Shown piece after piece: positions 46,537 through 59,217 of a stretch of 64,000 bases of DNA; the first letter of the stretch is position 1, and every line of letters starts with the position of its first letter. The position numbers and the translations under genes were made by a program. The DNA lies in NCBI GenBank assembly GCA_947650285.1, contig CANTFL010001311.1, forward strand, positions 62,001 to 126,000. Reading direction: 5' to 3'. Source of the stretch: Hyaloperonospora brassicae (Eukaryota; Oomycota; Peronosporomycetes; Peronosporales; Peronosporaceae). The notes under the pieces are model-generated. The model searched no databases, was not told where the DNA came from, and worked only from the letters and a program-made list of their open reading frames with translations.

Positions 46537-49500
46537 GGTGCACTCCATTGTATACTCACACCTTTTACAAAACTAGTACTAAGTCGCAGCGCGATCCATA
46601 GTCACTAATTTTTGACCTGCCTCACCACACTGCACAAAAGTACCTCCATCACGGTGTTGGCAGTACACAACCGTGATTTTTTGGTTTATATAGGCACAGC
46701 CCTCGTTTTAGATATTTGATCGAGAAACATGAAGGAAAGCTCATTTTGTTTAGAATACAAGCGTCATTTTTTTCTATTCGGTATGATTGCTCGACAACCT
46801 ACGCGCAATGATGCCAGTTGATGCTCATTAACAAGCTACAAGATTAAATGTTCAGACCGGGTAACGAGACCTTTCAGCCTCCTACCCGACTGAAATGGGA
46901 TGTAATAAAAACACAGAAATAAAAATGGCAAGCCGGCTTCACTGTTCATCAGATGGCGAAATTAAAAATTATATTTAGATGAAGAGATCATTTGGCGTAT
47001 CACGGGGAGTGACAAAAAGCGTTCAGACGATCGAGGTCGTGTGAGGAACCAAACACGATGTTACCCGCCAGGCTTTCGGATGGATATGATAAGATAAAGA
47101 AAGCAGTTCACCACTTGGTTTTAGTAGTAGTACATATATCAATAATTGGGTGTGTGGGGGCCAATAGCTGATAGAATAAACATAAACCTTATACAAATGG
47201 TTCTCTATTGATTATTACTGGAATGGGTAACCTATTAGCATTTGAACGTGTCAAATTGTCGTTAATGGGATAATATAGGTTACCGATATACTATACACAG
47301 TATACTCATCCATGACTGAAAATCGTCACATCACTATTTTAAGAATTACGAAGTAACGCGATTTTTCATTTCTCACGATGCAATGAAACGAAATACAACA
47401 TCAAAAAAGTATTGAATAACATGTCGATTGAGCGAAAGAAAATAAGCTATACATATACCTATCGAGCTATGCAATTTCATAATTAATAGCTTTCTACTTT
47501 GAAAATGGACGGATTTGACATAATATTCAAATTAATTGTGTACACCATTTGCGACGCATGTAAAAATGGGCGACACAGCGTATACGGTCGATCCCATGAA
47601 AGACCTTAGAAAAAAATTACGCTGCACAAGAAGCTATTAATATTACATTATTGCTATATATAGTGCGAAATTAGTAAGGTATTTATGACACCTAAATTTA
47701 ATGGCAATGCGCGCGAGTCATGGCATCACCGATAATCCTATTTGTTTCAAAAATTAAAATTACTGCAATGCATTGTATCCTCTTTCGCACGACCTATTGA
47801 AGGCTAGTGCACTTACACGCGATAATCAACACTATCCTAAACCGTCTAATCAAGTAATTGGAGTTGTAAGAAACACTCAACGATTGCACATGTACATAGG
47901 TACAGCTAATATATCGTACGATCTGATTTTATGCTAATATGATTTCCGGTTTCGCCAGACTTATTATATACGTTGCTGTATGTAGTAATATTCATTGACC
48001 TGATATACAATGATAATGAGCTACATTATTAGTTAAGCCTACAGTGTCATATTATAGGAACAGATAAACTGTAATGCCAGATACCATTATATCTTCTTTT
48101 AAATTAATGTTTATACTTTATATATTTATATCCATTGCTTTATAGTTCTTTGTAATAAATTATCTAATTTATCTTCACTAGATAATAATATCAAAAGAAA
48201 TTGCGGCATCACATTATAATCAGCCATAAAATAAAAAATCGACGTTTAGTATACCTTGTTACTAGATTTCTTCTCTTTTAAGTCTAACGAATTATTTCAA
48301 TAACTGTACGGTAGCTCACTCCGAATATGGCCCAACGAAATCAATTATAAGGACGTTGAGATTTATAGTATAAGAGCAAATGTTTGCATATTTCAAACCT
48401 CTATGCATTGGTCCTTCATCTTTTTCTACGACAAGAACCTCGGCAAAATGTGGAATGATTTATTACAACGAATAAAAAATGTATCATGTGATCATTCATG
48501 CTTTCTTAAATTCGTTAAGAAGAAATGTTTGAAAAATTGGATTAACTTACCACCTTTTTAATGTGATTAGAAGCGACGCACCCTATCTTGATCGTAAAGA
48601 TATATTACTCGGCAACACTACACTTACTATAAACATATTACGACACATAACATTCTTTCCTTCATTGCTGATACATCATATATACGTACCAAAATTATCC
48701 GTGGCTTGAACAATCGTAAGTATAACACATTTGACAACATCTTGCGAGGTATACATTGCATAAGCAGGCACGTGTTAGCGATCACACAGTCCAAAAAACA
48801 ATTTGAAATCATATGAAGATGTATCCGAATGTACCACAAGCGCCAAATTTATAGTACAATGTATTACGGCGCTATTAGTGTCATTTCGTTTTAAAGCGAT
48901 CAATTAAAAGCTAAAGCTTATAAAATACAAATAATTATTCCTAATAGTCCGTAATAGGCTTACAAACAACCAAATGTGTAACACAAATACCATATTACAT
49001 GATACGCTATGGCATTATATCACATCAGCATACATGGCAGAAAAAACCGAAAAAACATCAAGGACCGTTGAAAGCCTTCATTTTGCGTAAATCTTTCTAC
49101 CGGCCACCACACCGATCTCATTTTGAAATATTTCACAGACGAGAGCCCGGCGCACAATAACCTTGGCGTAGCGGGCAACGTATGGCCAAATGTTAGATTT
49201 GTATAGTATAGTTTTTCGTGTAACAACTTAATTTAGGTAGTTTGAAACGATAAACCATATGTGATCTAATCGAACAAAGTGCGGTACGACTGAACAAAAT
49301 GTAATATTAATGTATGGCCTTCCGTGGTGTTAATTCTTGCATTGTATATGTAGCTTCTAACAGGATATAAGGATATGTTCTTATGTCATTATTTCGAATA
49401 AATTTAATCGCGTCTGTGTAATTTTTAAAAGAATAGGTTATATATGTTTTTTTAAACTACGTTTATAAAGTGCGACAATAGCTTGAAAGACTGGATAGAT

Positions 49501-51997
49501 TTCCCAAAAAATGTTTTAGATTTTGGATAATCTCAAATTGAATTATAAAATCCAAATGCCGGAATAAGATAAAAAGTTATGATTGATATAGGAGGGCGAC
49601 ACAACAAACGATGTATATGTAAAATTGTTAATATGAACAATCTTTGTGTGTTATTCGATATAAATGGGTAATCACTTAGACACCGAAATGTGGTCTAAAC
49701 CATTATATTGGTTTTACGTGTCTATTCTATCTAAGTTCTACTCGGCTAGCCAGTTCTCTTGACATGCTGATGCATCGGTCAATGTGTATCGTTACATGTA
49801 AGTAAACACCCTGAATGTCGCAAAATGAAATGAAGATTCAAAAAATCTGTAGTTGAACCTCCTACAAAGCTATCAATAGCTCTTTGTCAATCTGCAACTG
49901 TTGTTACATCTTCTCGTCTTATCGTTCTGCTTCCCTGTTCATACAACATAAAAATCGACCGAAAAAGCGGTCATAATAAGTCCACGTAAGCTGAAAAAAT
50001 CACCATCTTTCTACTTGAGCCAAAGCAGCCATTCAAACAGCACAACGGTTTTGGGACTACAGGGTCTCTGAATACTAACGAAATAAATGAAAATAGTTAA
50101 GGGGACTGATGGCTTATGCAAATTCAGATATGCCAATGATGCTGTCACTATATTGTAAAATTTGAGTACCTTGATAAATTGGAATGCGTAAATTGATCAT
50201 TACAAGCGTTTAAAGGCGCCTGATCCGTGTTGCGCAAAAGTACACATTTCTTCCAAATTATATAACGACAGTAGGTTCTTTCGCTGACACATTATTTACA
50301 TTTATAAGGACCACCTTATCTTGTTATTTTTATATATTTTGTGTGACTGACACACATTAGCCGGTTTGAGTACTTTGTATGATATCTATCACTAATGGTA
50401 TTTATTTTTACCGTCAAGGTGCATTCAACTTGTCAAGTTCCTGTAATAAATTATGGCCCAACACTATGATCGTCACACGCAGTATAAGGGTTGTACCGAC
50501 CGATGTGTATCCACATTACAATACTTCGTATGATTGACAAAAAGTCTGGTAGAGTGCATTAGATTATTTGTTATTCACTAGAAGTATGCGTGGAAAAGAT
50601 ATCGATGAAAGAGTTCGAAGTTGGCATGGAGTAGCACCAAGCATATGCATGCATTAAAAGTGGTACGCCATAGTATGCCGAGAAGAACGAATAAAATATT
50701 GACTGTTGCAGCTTGTGCCTTTCAATATCACTATCAGACTAGGATAAATTCTTGTTATGACATTGATGAATTGCATGGTCAATCTATGACGTATATAAAT
50801 CCATCCTCAAACTTCGTAGGTAGGTCACCATTTTTTTGATTTTCTTATTGCAACAGTGACCACCATTTAAAATACAGTTCATCACTCAGCACAATATATT
50901 TCTCCGATTCTATACGATGAACTAAAAGGACAATATAAAATTTCTAGGCAGAACGACAACCAAATTTATCCTCTGCATGCTAACGTGGACTCTTGTATAT
51001 AATAAGTGACCGTGAGAGCCTGTTACATATAAACGATATTATAGTGTTAAATCTAGATATGACCCGTGTGATAATATTGACCAATATTCACCCGCCAGAG
51101 TAAATATGTAGAAAAATATCACCATCAATGGTAATACTGTAGCTGCTACACTATTGGTTGATTTAGACCATTGTGTCGACGTCATAAACCACTAGTCGCT
51201 GCTGGACGCGTTTAATGCGTCGTTAGCGAGGTTCTTCATTAGGAGTTTGTAGTATAACATAGTTAAGTTAGGCCCTAGATATTAAATATTATGTCTTAAG
51301 TATGGTCAATACGATTTTACGTTTTTCTCATTTGGAGCACGTACTTGCACAGATAGTTTTCTTCCTGTGCAGGTATAGTGGACGTGAGTTTTAGGAGCAC
51401 GCAACATTGTATTGATTCGGTATTGAATGGCGTACAATTATCAAGTTAAAAGTGTGCCTCATTAAAGTACGTTTAAAAAGCTGGCATCTTTTTATCAAAA
51501 CTATTCCCTATCTTTCACACAAAATTTATCAGTCGTATCACTCAATTCGTTTCTGATACAATTCATGCCGTACAAGATGTCATAGAGTGTGTCCGAAACA
51601 GTAAAATAGTCAGAATACTGAACCTCCAAGGTACGCGCCATATGCACTTGACGATCTGGGAATCTCGCACATATTCAATAACTATAGATACAAAAATCTG
51701 TGCCCTCATCAGAGTAATATGACGATGTTTCGTCCATAAGCTTAAATGGTACTAGTCGTTTAATACTCAGTGAAGGAACTTATTTTCAATATGATAAAAC
51801 TAGGGACATAGGAGTACTATCTGTACAATTTTATTCATAGCAGGATTGGTCGTCGACAAGATACTCTGCGTTTCCCTTTTCCTAGCCTATTGCACACGAC
51901 CAAAGATTAAGTATAATGCGAGTCGTCTATTACAAGAAGTGATTGGACAAAACAACGACTCATAACAGGCTATCGATGGCCGACCAAAAGAAGTGGT

Positions 51998-54750
51998 TAG
52001 GGCTCCTACACGGTTTTTTTGGGGGGTTGAGGGCACTCCCCAGACCCTACCCCACCGCTTAAAGGGATACTCACCCCCCGAGCCCCATGATTTTTTTTAA
52101 TTGCATATGCAATACGTGCTCTATCTTTCATGTAAAATTGGCCAATAGTAATGTAGCGCACATCTTCAAATCGATTGTGAAAGTGTCACTTGTGTTGCTG
52201 TCGCCACGTGACAAGTCAGCGCGCTATAAATGAAAACAAACACTGGCTCAAAACGACAAGCCCTTTCTCTGCCCACGTTTGCGCTCTTTTCCTCCACCTC
52301 TTTCCATTCTATGTCTAAAACCAGTGCCGACGAGCTTAACGATACCCTTGCGCCTCTCACCACCCAAAGTGCCAAACGTAGCTGGGTTTGAGCTCATTTT
52401 GAGGCTGATGCCGACGCCAATAAATCCATTGGTCCAGTCGTCACGAATCGAACTACTGGCCGTGTATGCGGTCGTTCCACTTAAACTTGACAATTCCGGT
52501 AGCACCAATAACCTGAACGAGCATCTGACAAATGTCCATAATCTCAGCGAGTTCGAAGAAGAAGGACGAGAACATTGCATCTTTTCAGAATTATTTCCAA
52601 AAAAAACTCTCGAGAAGGTGAGCTTGTGAAACACATGTAACCTTCATCTGCAAAAGACTGAAATAATTTGTGCTTTAGAATGTGCTGAACGGACATGATC
52701 CCAAAACTCACATCCGATAATTCGTTGCTGACGCCAACCTGCCGTTCGCCATCATCGAACAAAGCTCTTATATCAAACTTTTAGGCGCCTGTAACGAGAA
52801 CATACTTCAAATGATGATCAAGGCCGACGCCATGTATTATTATCTTTTTCAAATGTATGCTCAGCACCGCGAATTTATCAAGATCAGTCTTTTAAAGGTC
52901 GAATGTATCGCTCTTTCTTCCGATGATTGGACTTCACCCAGCGTTGAAATCTATGATGACACTCACTGCTCATTGGATTGACACCGATTGAAAAATGAAA
53001 GAAATAGTGTTATGGTTTCCTGCTGTGATGGATAAGTGCATTTTCGTAATTGCATGTGTAAGGTGAATTATAACCATTAGACCTTCTTCTTACCCATTAT
53101 AAATATGTTAAGCAGGTGAGGATTCTGCTCAAATTTTTGCAGAACCGCATTTCAACGTTCTGTCCGACTATGAAATCATTGGATCTCTCTCTGCCATTAC
53201 TGCCGACAATGCCAGCACAAACTCCGATATGTCTCGATCTCTTTCCCGCATAAGGCATGTGGAGTTCAATCATAAGATTCAGCTGTTTGGATGCGTGGCT
53301 CACGTGATTCATTTGGCTGCAGTGGATGGAATCAAGGACTTTAGAAGGAAATAATACTTCAATAATGAAGACGAGGAATCCGCCATCACATGTATCATGT
53401 CGGTGCACAACATCACCACCCAACCTGATGTTTTTGATGTCAACTTGGCTACGGTCCTAAAGCGTGTACACGGCATGTCAGTCTATGTACGATCTTCTGA
53501 TTAACGTTGCTAACGTGGTTTCCAAGATGTGGAGTAACATCAACAAGGCTGTACTGTTAACTGCTAAATTCTTGATGTCAAAACGCGAGAAAATTCGGCT
53601 TACCAGATATGCTCGCGCTTTTTAATACTTACGGTATGTACTTTTGAATTGTTTCTCTGACGCATTGGTAAAATTGTTTTCTTTTCGGTTCGACAGCCCG
53701 AACGTGGCTGGAGTCTGCTTCAGCGATGTTGGTTATCAGAAATTCGCCCTGTCAAATGAGGAATGGGAAAAAGCTTGGTCAGCTCATTAAGTTTCTTCAA
53801 CCTCTGAACACGGCCGCGGAAAGGCTTGCGGGTTCACGTCCCTCCACGCTTATAAAATCTTCCCGATCTTTTTCGCCCTCATTTTTTATTGCAAAAGGTG
53901 CGAAGCTATGATTTTGAAGTAGGTAATTTGCGTTATCAATACTCATGTACAATAATATATGAATCTTGTATATGGAACAGACCTACGACTCGGAGCAGCT
54001 TCTTCATCCAGCTATAGACATTATTCGAAAGCTTGAAAAGTATCTCAAGGCGGCTTTCAAGAAGCATGTTTACCCATACGCCGTAATTCTACATCTCCTT
54101 ACCAAGATGTAATGATCCACCAATCATACCGGACTTTTTGCCCAGTATGGCCTCCATACTCGCATTATTCGTGAGAGCTTTGCTGTTACTGCAAGCCGCT
54201 ATAGCACACATGCATCCGTTCCCATGGCCACTGAAGAAGAAGGAGAAGCGGTCGACAATATGTAGATTTCATTTATGCAAAGCGGCAGAAGATTACCAAC
54301 GTGGACAGGATAATTGTAAAGTATTTGAAGAAGACCTGGCCGATAAAGAGGCGGATTTTTTTGTGATATTAGCCCCGTAGACAGGTGGATTGTCCTAGTT
54401 TAAGCAAAGTGGAGAAGGCCCTTCTGGCAATTCCTTTTACCAGTGTCCCTTTCGAGCGTGCTTTCTCTATGGGTGGTTTGATTTGCAGGGATTAAAGGGC
54501 ATTCCTGGACGGGGAAACCATTGAGATGCTGATGAGTTTGCAGGACCGGGTTAAAGAAGTTGCCGAGGGTTGTTGTGTTGAGAGAATATAAGATCTGTTA
54601 AAAAATGTTATGCAATATATACCGATATGTATCTACAAATACATATGTAACTCCCACAAGGACCCCGAGGGGGGGTTGACGTATCCCCCTACCCCCCGGT
54701 CACCCCCGGGTGGAAACCCGTGGGGGTTCCGGACCAATAAGGAGCCCTTA
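51998..54750 (+). mobile_element. hAT-superfamily DNA transposon, decayed
   Basis: Ends TAGGGCTCCT (51998) and AGGAGCCCTTA (54750) are inverted repeats of about 9-10 bp with the AGGG start common in hAT elements. Flanking octamers GAAGTGGT and AAGTGTAA are similar and may be a decayed 8-bp target duplication (AAGTGGT/AAGTGTA). Subterminal regions are rich in C and G runs (52020-52090 and 54660-54735). Contains a broken hAT transposase. Confidence 0.75.
52279..54595 (+). pseudogene. hAT transposase (broken, with short introns)
   Basis: Blocks in hAT order: BED-like STNNLNEHLTNVHNL (~52500); LPFAIIEQSSYIKLLG (~52740); LSSDDWTSPSVEIYDDTHCSLD (~52915); ITADNASTNSDMSR and GCVAHVIHLAAVDGIKDF (~53190-53345); KFLQPLNTAAERLAGSRPSTL (~53790); LLHPAIDIIRKLEKYLKAAF (~54000); and the C-terminal dimerisation block LSKVEKALLAIPFTSVPFER, AFSMGGLICRD (~54405-54500). 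GT-AG gaps of about 59 bp (52618-52677), 64 bp (53633-53696) and 85 bp (~53898-53982) fit small introns. Stops at several points (for example TAA after LICRD) show the gene is dead. Confidence 0.85.
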
Positions 54751-57589
54751 AAGTGTAACGTAGTTGCAGAGCGGATCAGTCCATTTTTTAGATATTACCA
54801 CTTAACGAGTATATGATATATTCGTACAAGTTATCATTGATCCGCTACCGCAAAAAAAGAGTTCCCGGCTAGTAGTCTCGGTTACGGCTAATACGAAAAA
54901 ATAGGAACAAGTCGGTGAGTGGAAGCTCTTATGGTTGGACACGAAGGGAACGAGCGGATCAATTGAAGCACGATTTATTTAAGGATGACCAGACCATCAA
55001 GCAATTAGGCTAGCGTATTGTTAAGTATCCGAAGTATGCTCTTAAAAAGAGCGCAACAATTATGACGCAAGAACTGACCAATTTTAATGCAGGGACGGCT
55101 GAGGGCGCGCTTTGAGAGGTCAAGAATATGAACGAATGTAGCTACGCGTGAAATTAATTTTTTGTGAGGTGAATTGATTCGTATGTTCTTGTGGATCATT
55201 GATTAATTGTTAAAACACCATTCACCCATAGTGGGGTAACGTCGTCAATGGTTTGGAGAGTTGCGTCTACATTGGGTATAGTGTACACCATCTACAACAT
55301 GTAGCATTTTTCGATCCCCGTCACTCAGCTACTCCTTGACCCTTACATATTGAAACACAAATTTAAGACTATAGATGGCTTGAGCACCGATAGCTTCATT
55401 TCTATTGTCTCGGATTTAAATTGACAAGTTTACCGCGAAGTTATAGGAACCTTAAGTTCAGAAAGATTTCTTAAATAATGGCTCGCGGCGAGCCACATTT
55501 GGCCGCCTAATTCCCCGCGTGCTTAAAAATCTCGATCTTTCGAAATTTCCCCATGCAGACCTATCTAAAGTAGACGAATTAGTGTAAAAGAACCACTTTT
55601 GCAGACTCAAGAGGGCAAAGCTGGCTGTTTCACCCTATACGACATCGTTATGACTGTCATGTCCTCTATTTACGACAAAGGGACGGGTGCAATTAACCAA
55701 ATCTATTGCAAAGCACGAAAATTGGCAGCAGCAAAAACGTTCACACACGCTAGTATTCATCATTTACCTTACAGTGCGACCGACAATATTTTCACATCGT
55801 ATTCAACGACCTTCTTTGTCAGGATCTTGCGATATAAAATTAATGTACCAAAGACACTTTCGAGCATGGCGGAAATGGTAGTGAAAGGAACGGATGCAAG
55901 GGATTTTGGGACTATTTGCTCGAGGTATTTAGACGTGCAATCGCAAATTTTTCGGGCATGGTAATTTTTTCGCCCCAGAACAATTTGATGAAAGTTAGAT
56001 TTCAATGAATATAAGGGTTAAATGATGTGTTTGCCGGCCGCAGTGATAGTCACTTCCCGAAGTCCTCTTTGGCTCTCATAATCACTAAATGCCGAAGCCA
56101 TTTGTAATGGCACAGCGCGTTGGTAAATTCCGACTGATGCGTACATTGGATGGTGTTGGACACGTGCAAAGTACGAGCTTATTGTGTGCAGTGCGACGGG
56201 AGCGTTAAGAAAGGCGATTTTGGTTGCGGAAATAATTATTACGAAACTATACATCTATGACAAATTTGGCCGCCAACATAAAAGTTACAGGTTATAGGCG
56301 GTGCGCACCAAGAAATCGTAGAAAACACCAGTGTTCCCTTTAATTACTCTGTTAGGATTCGGCTATTAATTAGCCAGATTTAATATATATAGAAAAGGGT
56401 TAAGAAAATACTACTTTCGATTGAACTTCGTTAGAGACGTTTCGAAGATAAGTCGGACACTCCACTTTTTAAACGGACTGCAGTCCCAATTTTATTAGCC
56501 TGCTTAGGGCCCTGCCCTTGCACACTCTCAGCAATCGCCGCACGTGCATGCCGTCACGTCGACTGTGTCACCGCGCATCCAACGATGTTGCTACTGTACT
56601 TATCTTTCTCGGTCGTCCCTCCCACCGTCTCCAAAGATCGCCACCAATTATTTGAGTATACATTAGAAGTATACGGGGGACGAACTATTGCAGTCAGTGG
56701 AGTCATAGCCAAAGAACTGCGAGAAAGAGACAGAAAGTGTGCTTTTCAGATGTGGCTGATGACTGAGTGACTAGCAAACTAATCCCAAATTTTGTTGTGT
56801 ATATTGCCATTGCTGGTATTATTCTATTAATCGTAGTTGCTGATGTTGCGCAGACCCACGCTGATGTCGCGTTCTGGGAGTCAAACAGCTCTCTGGCTGG
56901 TGTAAAGTTTTTACTACGAGTAGTGTCTAGGTACATGGGTATGCGTAATAAATAATGAGGTTTGATAACTGACTGCTGGTGATATAATGCTGTGGCGATG
57001 GTTGTAGGGTGCCTGGAGCGATCATGGTCATCATTATTGACTTAATGCTACAGGTTTCTAAACGTCTCGATGTGACTTGCGGTGTCCGCGATCAACCCGG
57101 CGTTGCTTGCATCTTGTATTGGCGCAATGTATCAGGAATTTGCGATGCTGTGTGAAGTACAACCATCGATATTTGAGCTAAATGATCTGTGTTGTTAAGG
57201 AGACTGCAGTATACGGCACCGGTCTACTTAAGCTCACGCTGGCCCTAGCCGGCATATATCCTATCGGCGTAAATTGTAGTTTAACATGGTTTTACTTTCT
57301 TCCTTTTTTCTTGAAGAAGTAATAGCAGGTTGTTAATCTGTGCTGCTGCTGACAGGTTTTGTGCAACACGGCTAACTAGCGTCGCGTGTGTATTTTAGAT
57401 TTGATATGGCATGACCGATCACACCATATAATAAAATGGCTTGGGTTGGTCTGATTTCTGCTTGCACGAGGTATCTTTTGCGCAAAGTCATCGCTGTATT
57501 ATTTTTTGTTGACTCCAGCAGATGATGCCGAGGAGACATGACCTTGCCGACATAATGCTAAAGAGAGCGTCAATAGTCCAGATGAGCAA

Positions 57590-57901
57590 CTAATGGATGT
57601 GTAAAAAATGTAAAATGCAGATATAAGAGATTTCAATAGCAGCACTTAACATATATTTTGTTGTTGCAAGTGCCGCCATCGCGACTCGCGCATTTGGACA
57701 TACCGCCACCATCTTACCTGTCGCTATCAAACGCGACGACACGGTCAATCCCGCCTCTGCAAAGACTGTCTCGTATGAGGGCGCTGATGTTTCGTCCGCA
57801 GCAGGTTCCGTCGGTTCAGAAGCCGTTGCTGCAGATGTTGCCGTCACACCCTTGGCTCCCACCTGCGCCATTGCAGGCGCAGTCGTATCGCAATTGACCA
57901 C
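57590..57901 (-). pseudogene. Possible Ala/Thr-rich exon
   Basis: A GC-richer minus frame reads VGAKGVTATSAATASEPTEP, then PSYETVFAEAGLTVSS. A good donor CAG|GTAAGA follows SSRLIAT, and a possible acceptor TTAG lies near 57591. No signal peptide, start or family is clear, so it may be a gene relic. Confidence 0.2.
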
Positions 57902-58356
57902 TGCAGTCCATTTAAATAGCCGAGTATCCGACTTATCTAAGAAACGTTTCTTACGAAACTCAATCGAAAATGGTATTTTCGTTACCCATTTTTGTGTTTG
58001 TATTAAATAAGGTTAATGGATAGCCTCATCGTAACGGTGTCTTTTTAGGCGAACACTAGTGATTTTTTTACGATTCCCCTGCGCACCGAGCGCTTTCCCG
58101 CTTCAAATCGTTCCTCTCTTCTTCCGATTTCGCAGCTGAAGATGAGAAAGGTGTATATTGTAAGCCATAACCGCTGTCGCATATCCTCTCACATGAAAAA
58201 CAACAAAACAATGCAGGCGTATTTCTATGATTGGCCGCGCTTCTTAAAATCTGCGTCAATGTGCGCTCTTCCTTAGATCGCTCTTCCAATGAGCCCTTAT
58301 AACATATGTCTGCACAAATGCATTCCCATCTCACACACCATAATACAACCCTAGTT

Positions 58357-58605
58357 CTAGTTTAAGCCGGGCGGCGGTCTAACTAATACCCTCAAAATCC
58401 AGACGTCCGTTTCGACCAGAGCGTGCTCTTCTGTGTATGCACATCGCAGGACGATCGTCTCCCCAGCAGCTAGTGAGGAACCATACGCCATTCCTCTATG
58501 TGTCGCAAGATTGCCAACAACCTGTTGCAATTCGAGACCAGAATTAATCGTCGGCGGCAGTGCAAATGGACGGCACGCGCTTTGGCTTGCTAGAACAATA
58601 TCCAT
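58357..58605 (-). CDS. Small ORF of unknown function next to element D
   Basis: ATG at 58605, TAG at 58357, 82 codons, preceded in frame by a TAG. Reads MDIVLASQSACRPFALPP, LQQVVGNLATHRGMAYGSSL and VETDVWILRVLVRPPPG. The composition is protein-like and GC-richer than the surroundings, but I recognise no family. It may be a fragment of a gene lying around the insertion point of element D. Confidence 0.2.
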   Translation of the reverse strand: MDIVLASQSACRPFALPPTINSGLELQQVVGNLATHRGMAYGSSLAAGETIVLRCAYTEEHALVETDVWILRVLVRPPPGLN

Positions 58606-58727
58606 TAACCGACTTCGTGTGTCCTAACAACACCGCCGCAAGAGGCGATACATCTTCATCTCGTGCTGAGCATTCTCGCATCTGGATGTATCGGCCGATG
58701 CTCGGCCGCTATCAATTCTATTCGGTC

Positions 58728-59167
58728 TGTAACGTGGTAGCCCGTTACATGAAATTGTCATTAAAACAATCTGACAATAAAGAATATTACGTCGAATATT
58801 ATTTTAACAATATCACACACATGGTGATATTATTGAGATGACCGAAGGGTCTACTCATTGGTTGATATCATGATGACATCAACCCACCAATCCCTGCTAG
58901 ACGGGCGCAATGGGTGGTGAGTGGACGTCATCATACACATAGTTACATTAGTATAATTAAGTCAGGACAACAGAGATTCAAGGAGTTATAGGACTTAATT
59001 ATATTGATACAGTTTTACTTTTACCAAGAGACTAGTCTGACTACTTAGTCTCCTTTCCTTACTCTGTGTTCCCTTAAACACCTAGCAGGGCACTGTGGAC
59101 CACTGTCGTCAGTGGAAGTATACTCCGTCCTAGTCGACCAGTACGTAGTCAACAGTGCACCGTTACA
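58728..59167 (+). repeat. 5' LTR of element D
   Basis: 440 bp from TGTAACGTGGTAGCCCGTTACA to CACCGTTACA. Shares ATTGTCA-TGACAAT, CATTGGTTGATATCATGATG, CAACCCACCAATC and GTGGTGA-GACGTCA segments with element A and the solo LTR. Confidence 0.93.
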
Positions 59168-59169
59168 CC

Positions 59170-59188
59170 TGGTAGCACTTTGTAGTCC
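59170..59188 (+). other. Primer-binding site of element D
   Basis: TGGTAGCACTTTGTAGTCC, identical to element A, two bases after the LTR. Confidence 0.65.
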
Positions 59189-59217
59189 GTCCAAGGACCA
59201 CAACTCCATCGCCCAAC

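Larger units (their letters stand above)
27060..51990. other. AT-rich tract of about 25 kb without convincing genes
   Basis: Base composition drops to roughly one third G+C by eye, against about one half in the host genes and element A. Open frames rarely exceed 90 codons and none shows a family motif I trust. No LTR pair, tRNA or rRNA was found. Small tandem repeats and one GC-richer patch (45700-46200) are listed separately. It may be very old transposon debris with drift to A+T, or pericentromere-like DNA; the sequence alone does not decide. Confidence 0.6.
54751..58727. other. Mixed degenerate DNA between hAT and element D
   Basis: Coding-like scraps occur on the plus strand at ~54900-55120 (GWTRRERADQLKHDLFKDDQ, YPKYALKKSATIMTQELTNF) and ~55330-55960 (LLLDPYILKHKFKTIDGLST, SIVSDLN). 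No family recognised. Minus-strand candidates at 57590-57901 and 58357-58605 are listed separately. The rest shows nothing I can support. Confidence 0.35.

Noticed and set aside
27060..51990. Individual ORFs of 60-97 codons in the AT-rich tract as genes
   Set aside because: Counts and lengths fit chance in 25 kb, with no conserved motifs, signal peptides with effector motifs, or splice structure.
54900..55120. Frame with WTRRERADQLKHDLFKDD considered as an RxLR/WY effector
   Set aside because: No start, signal peptide or RxLR motif, and several stops. The resemblance to a WY repeat is superficial.
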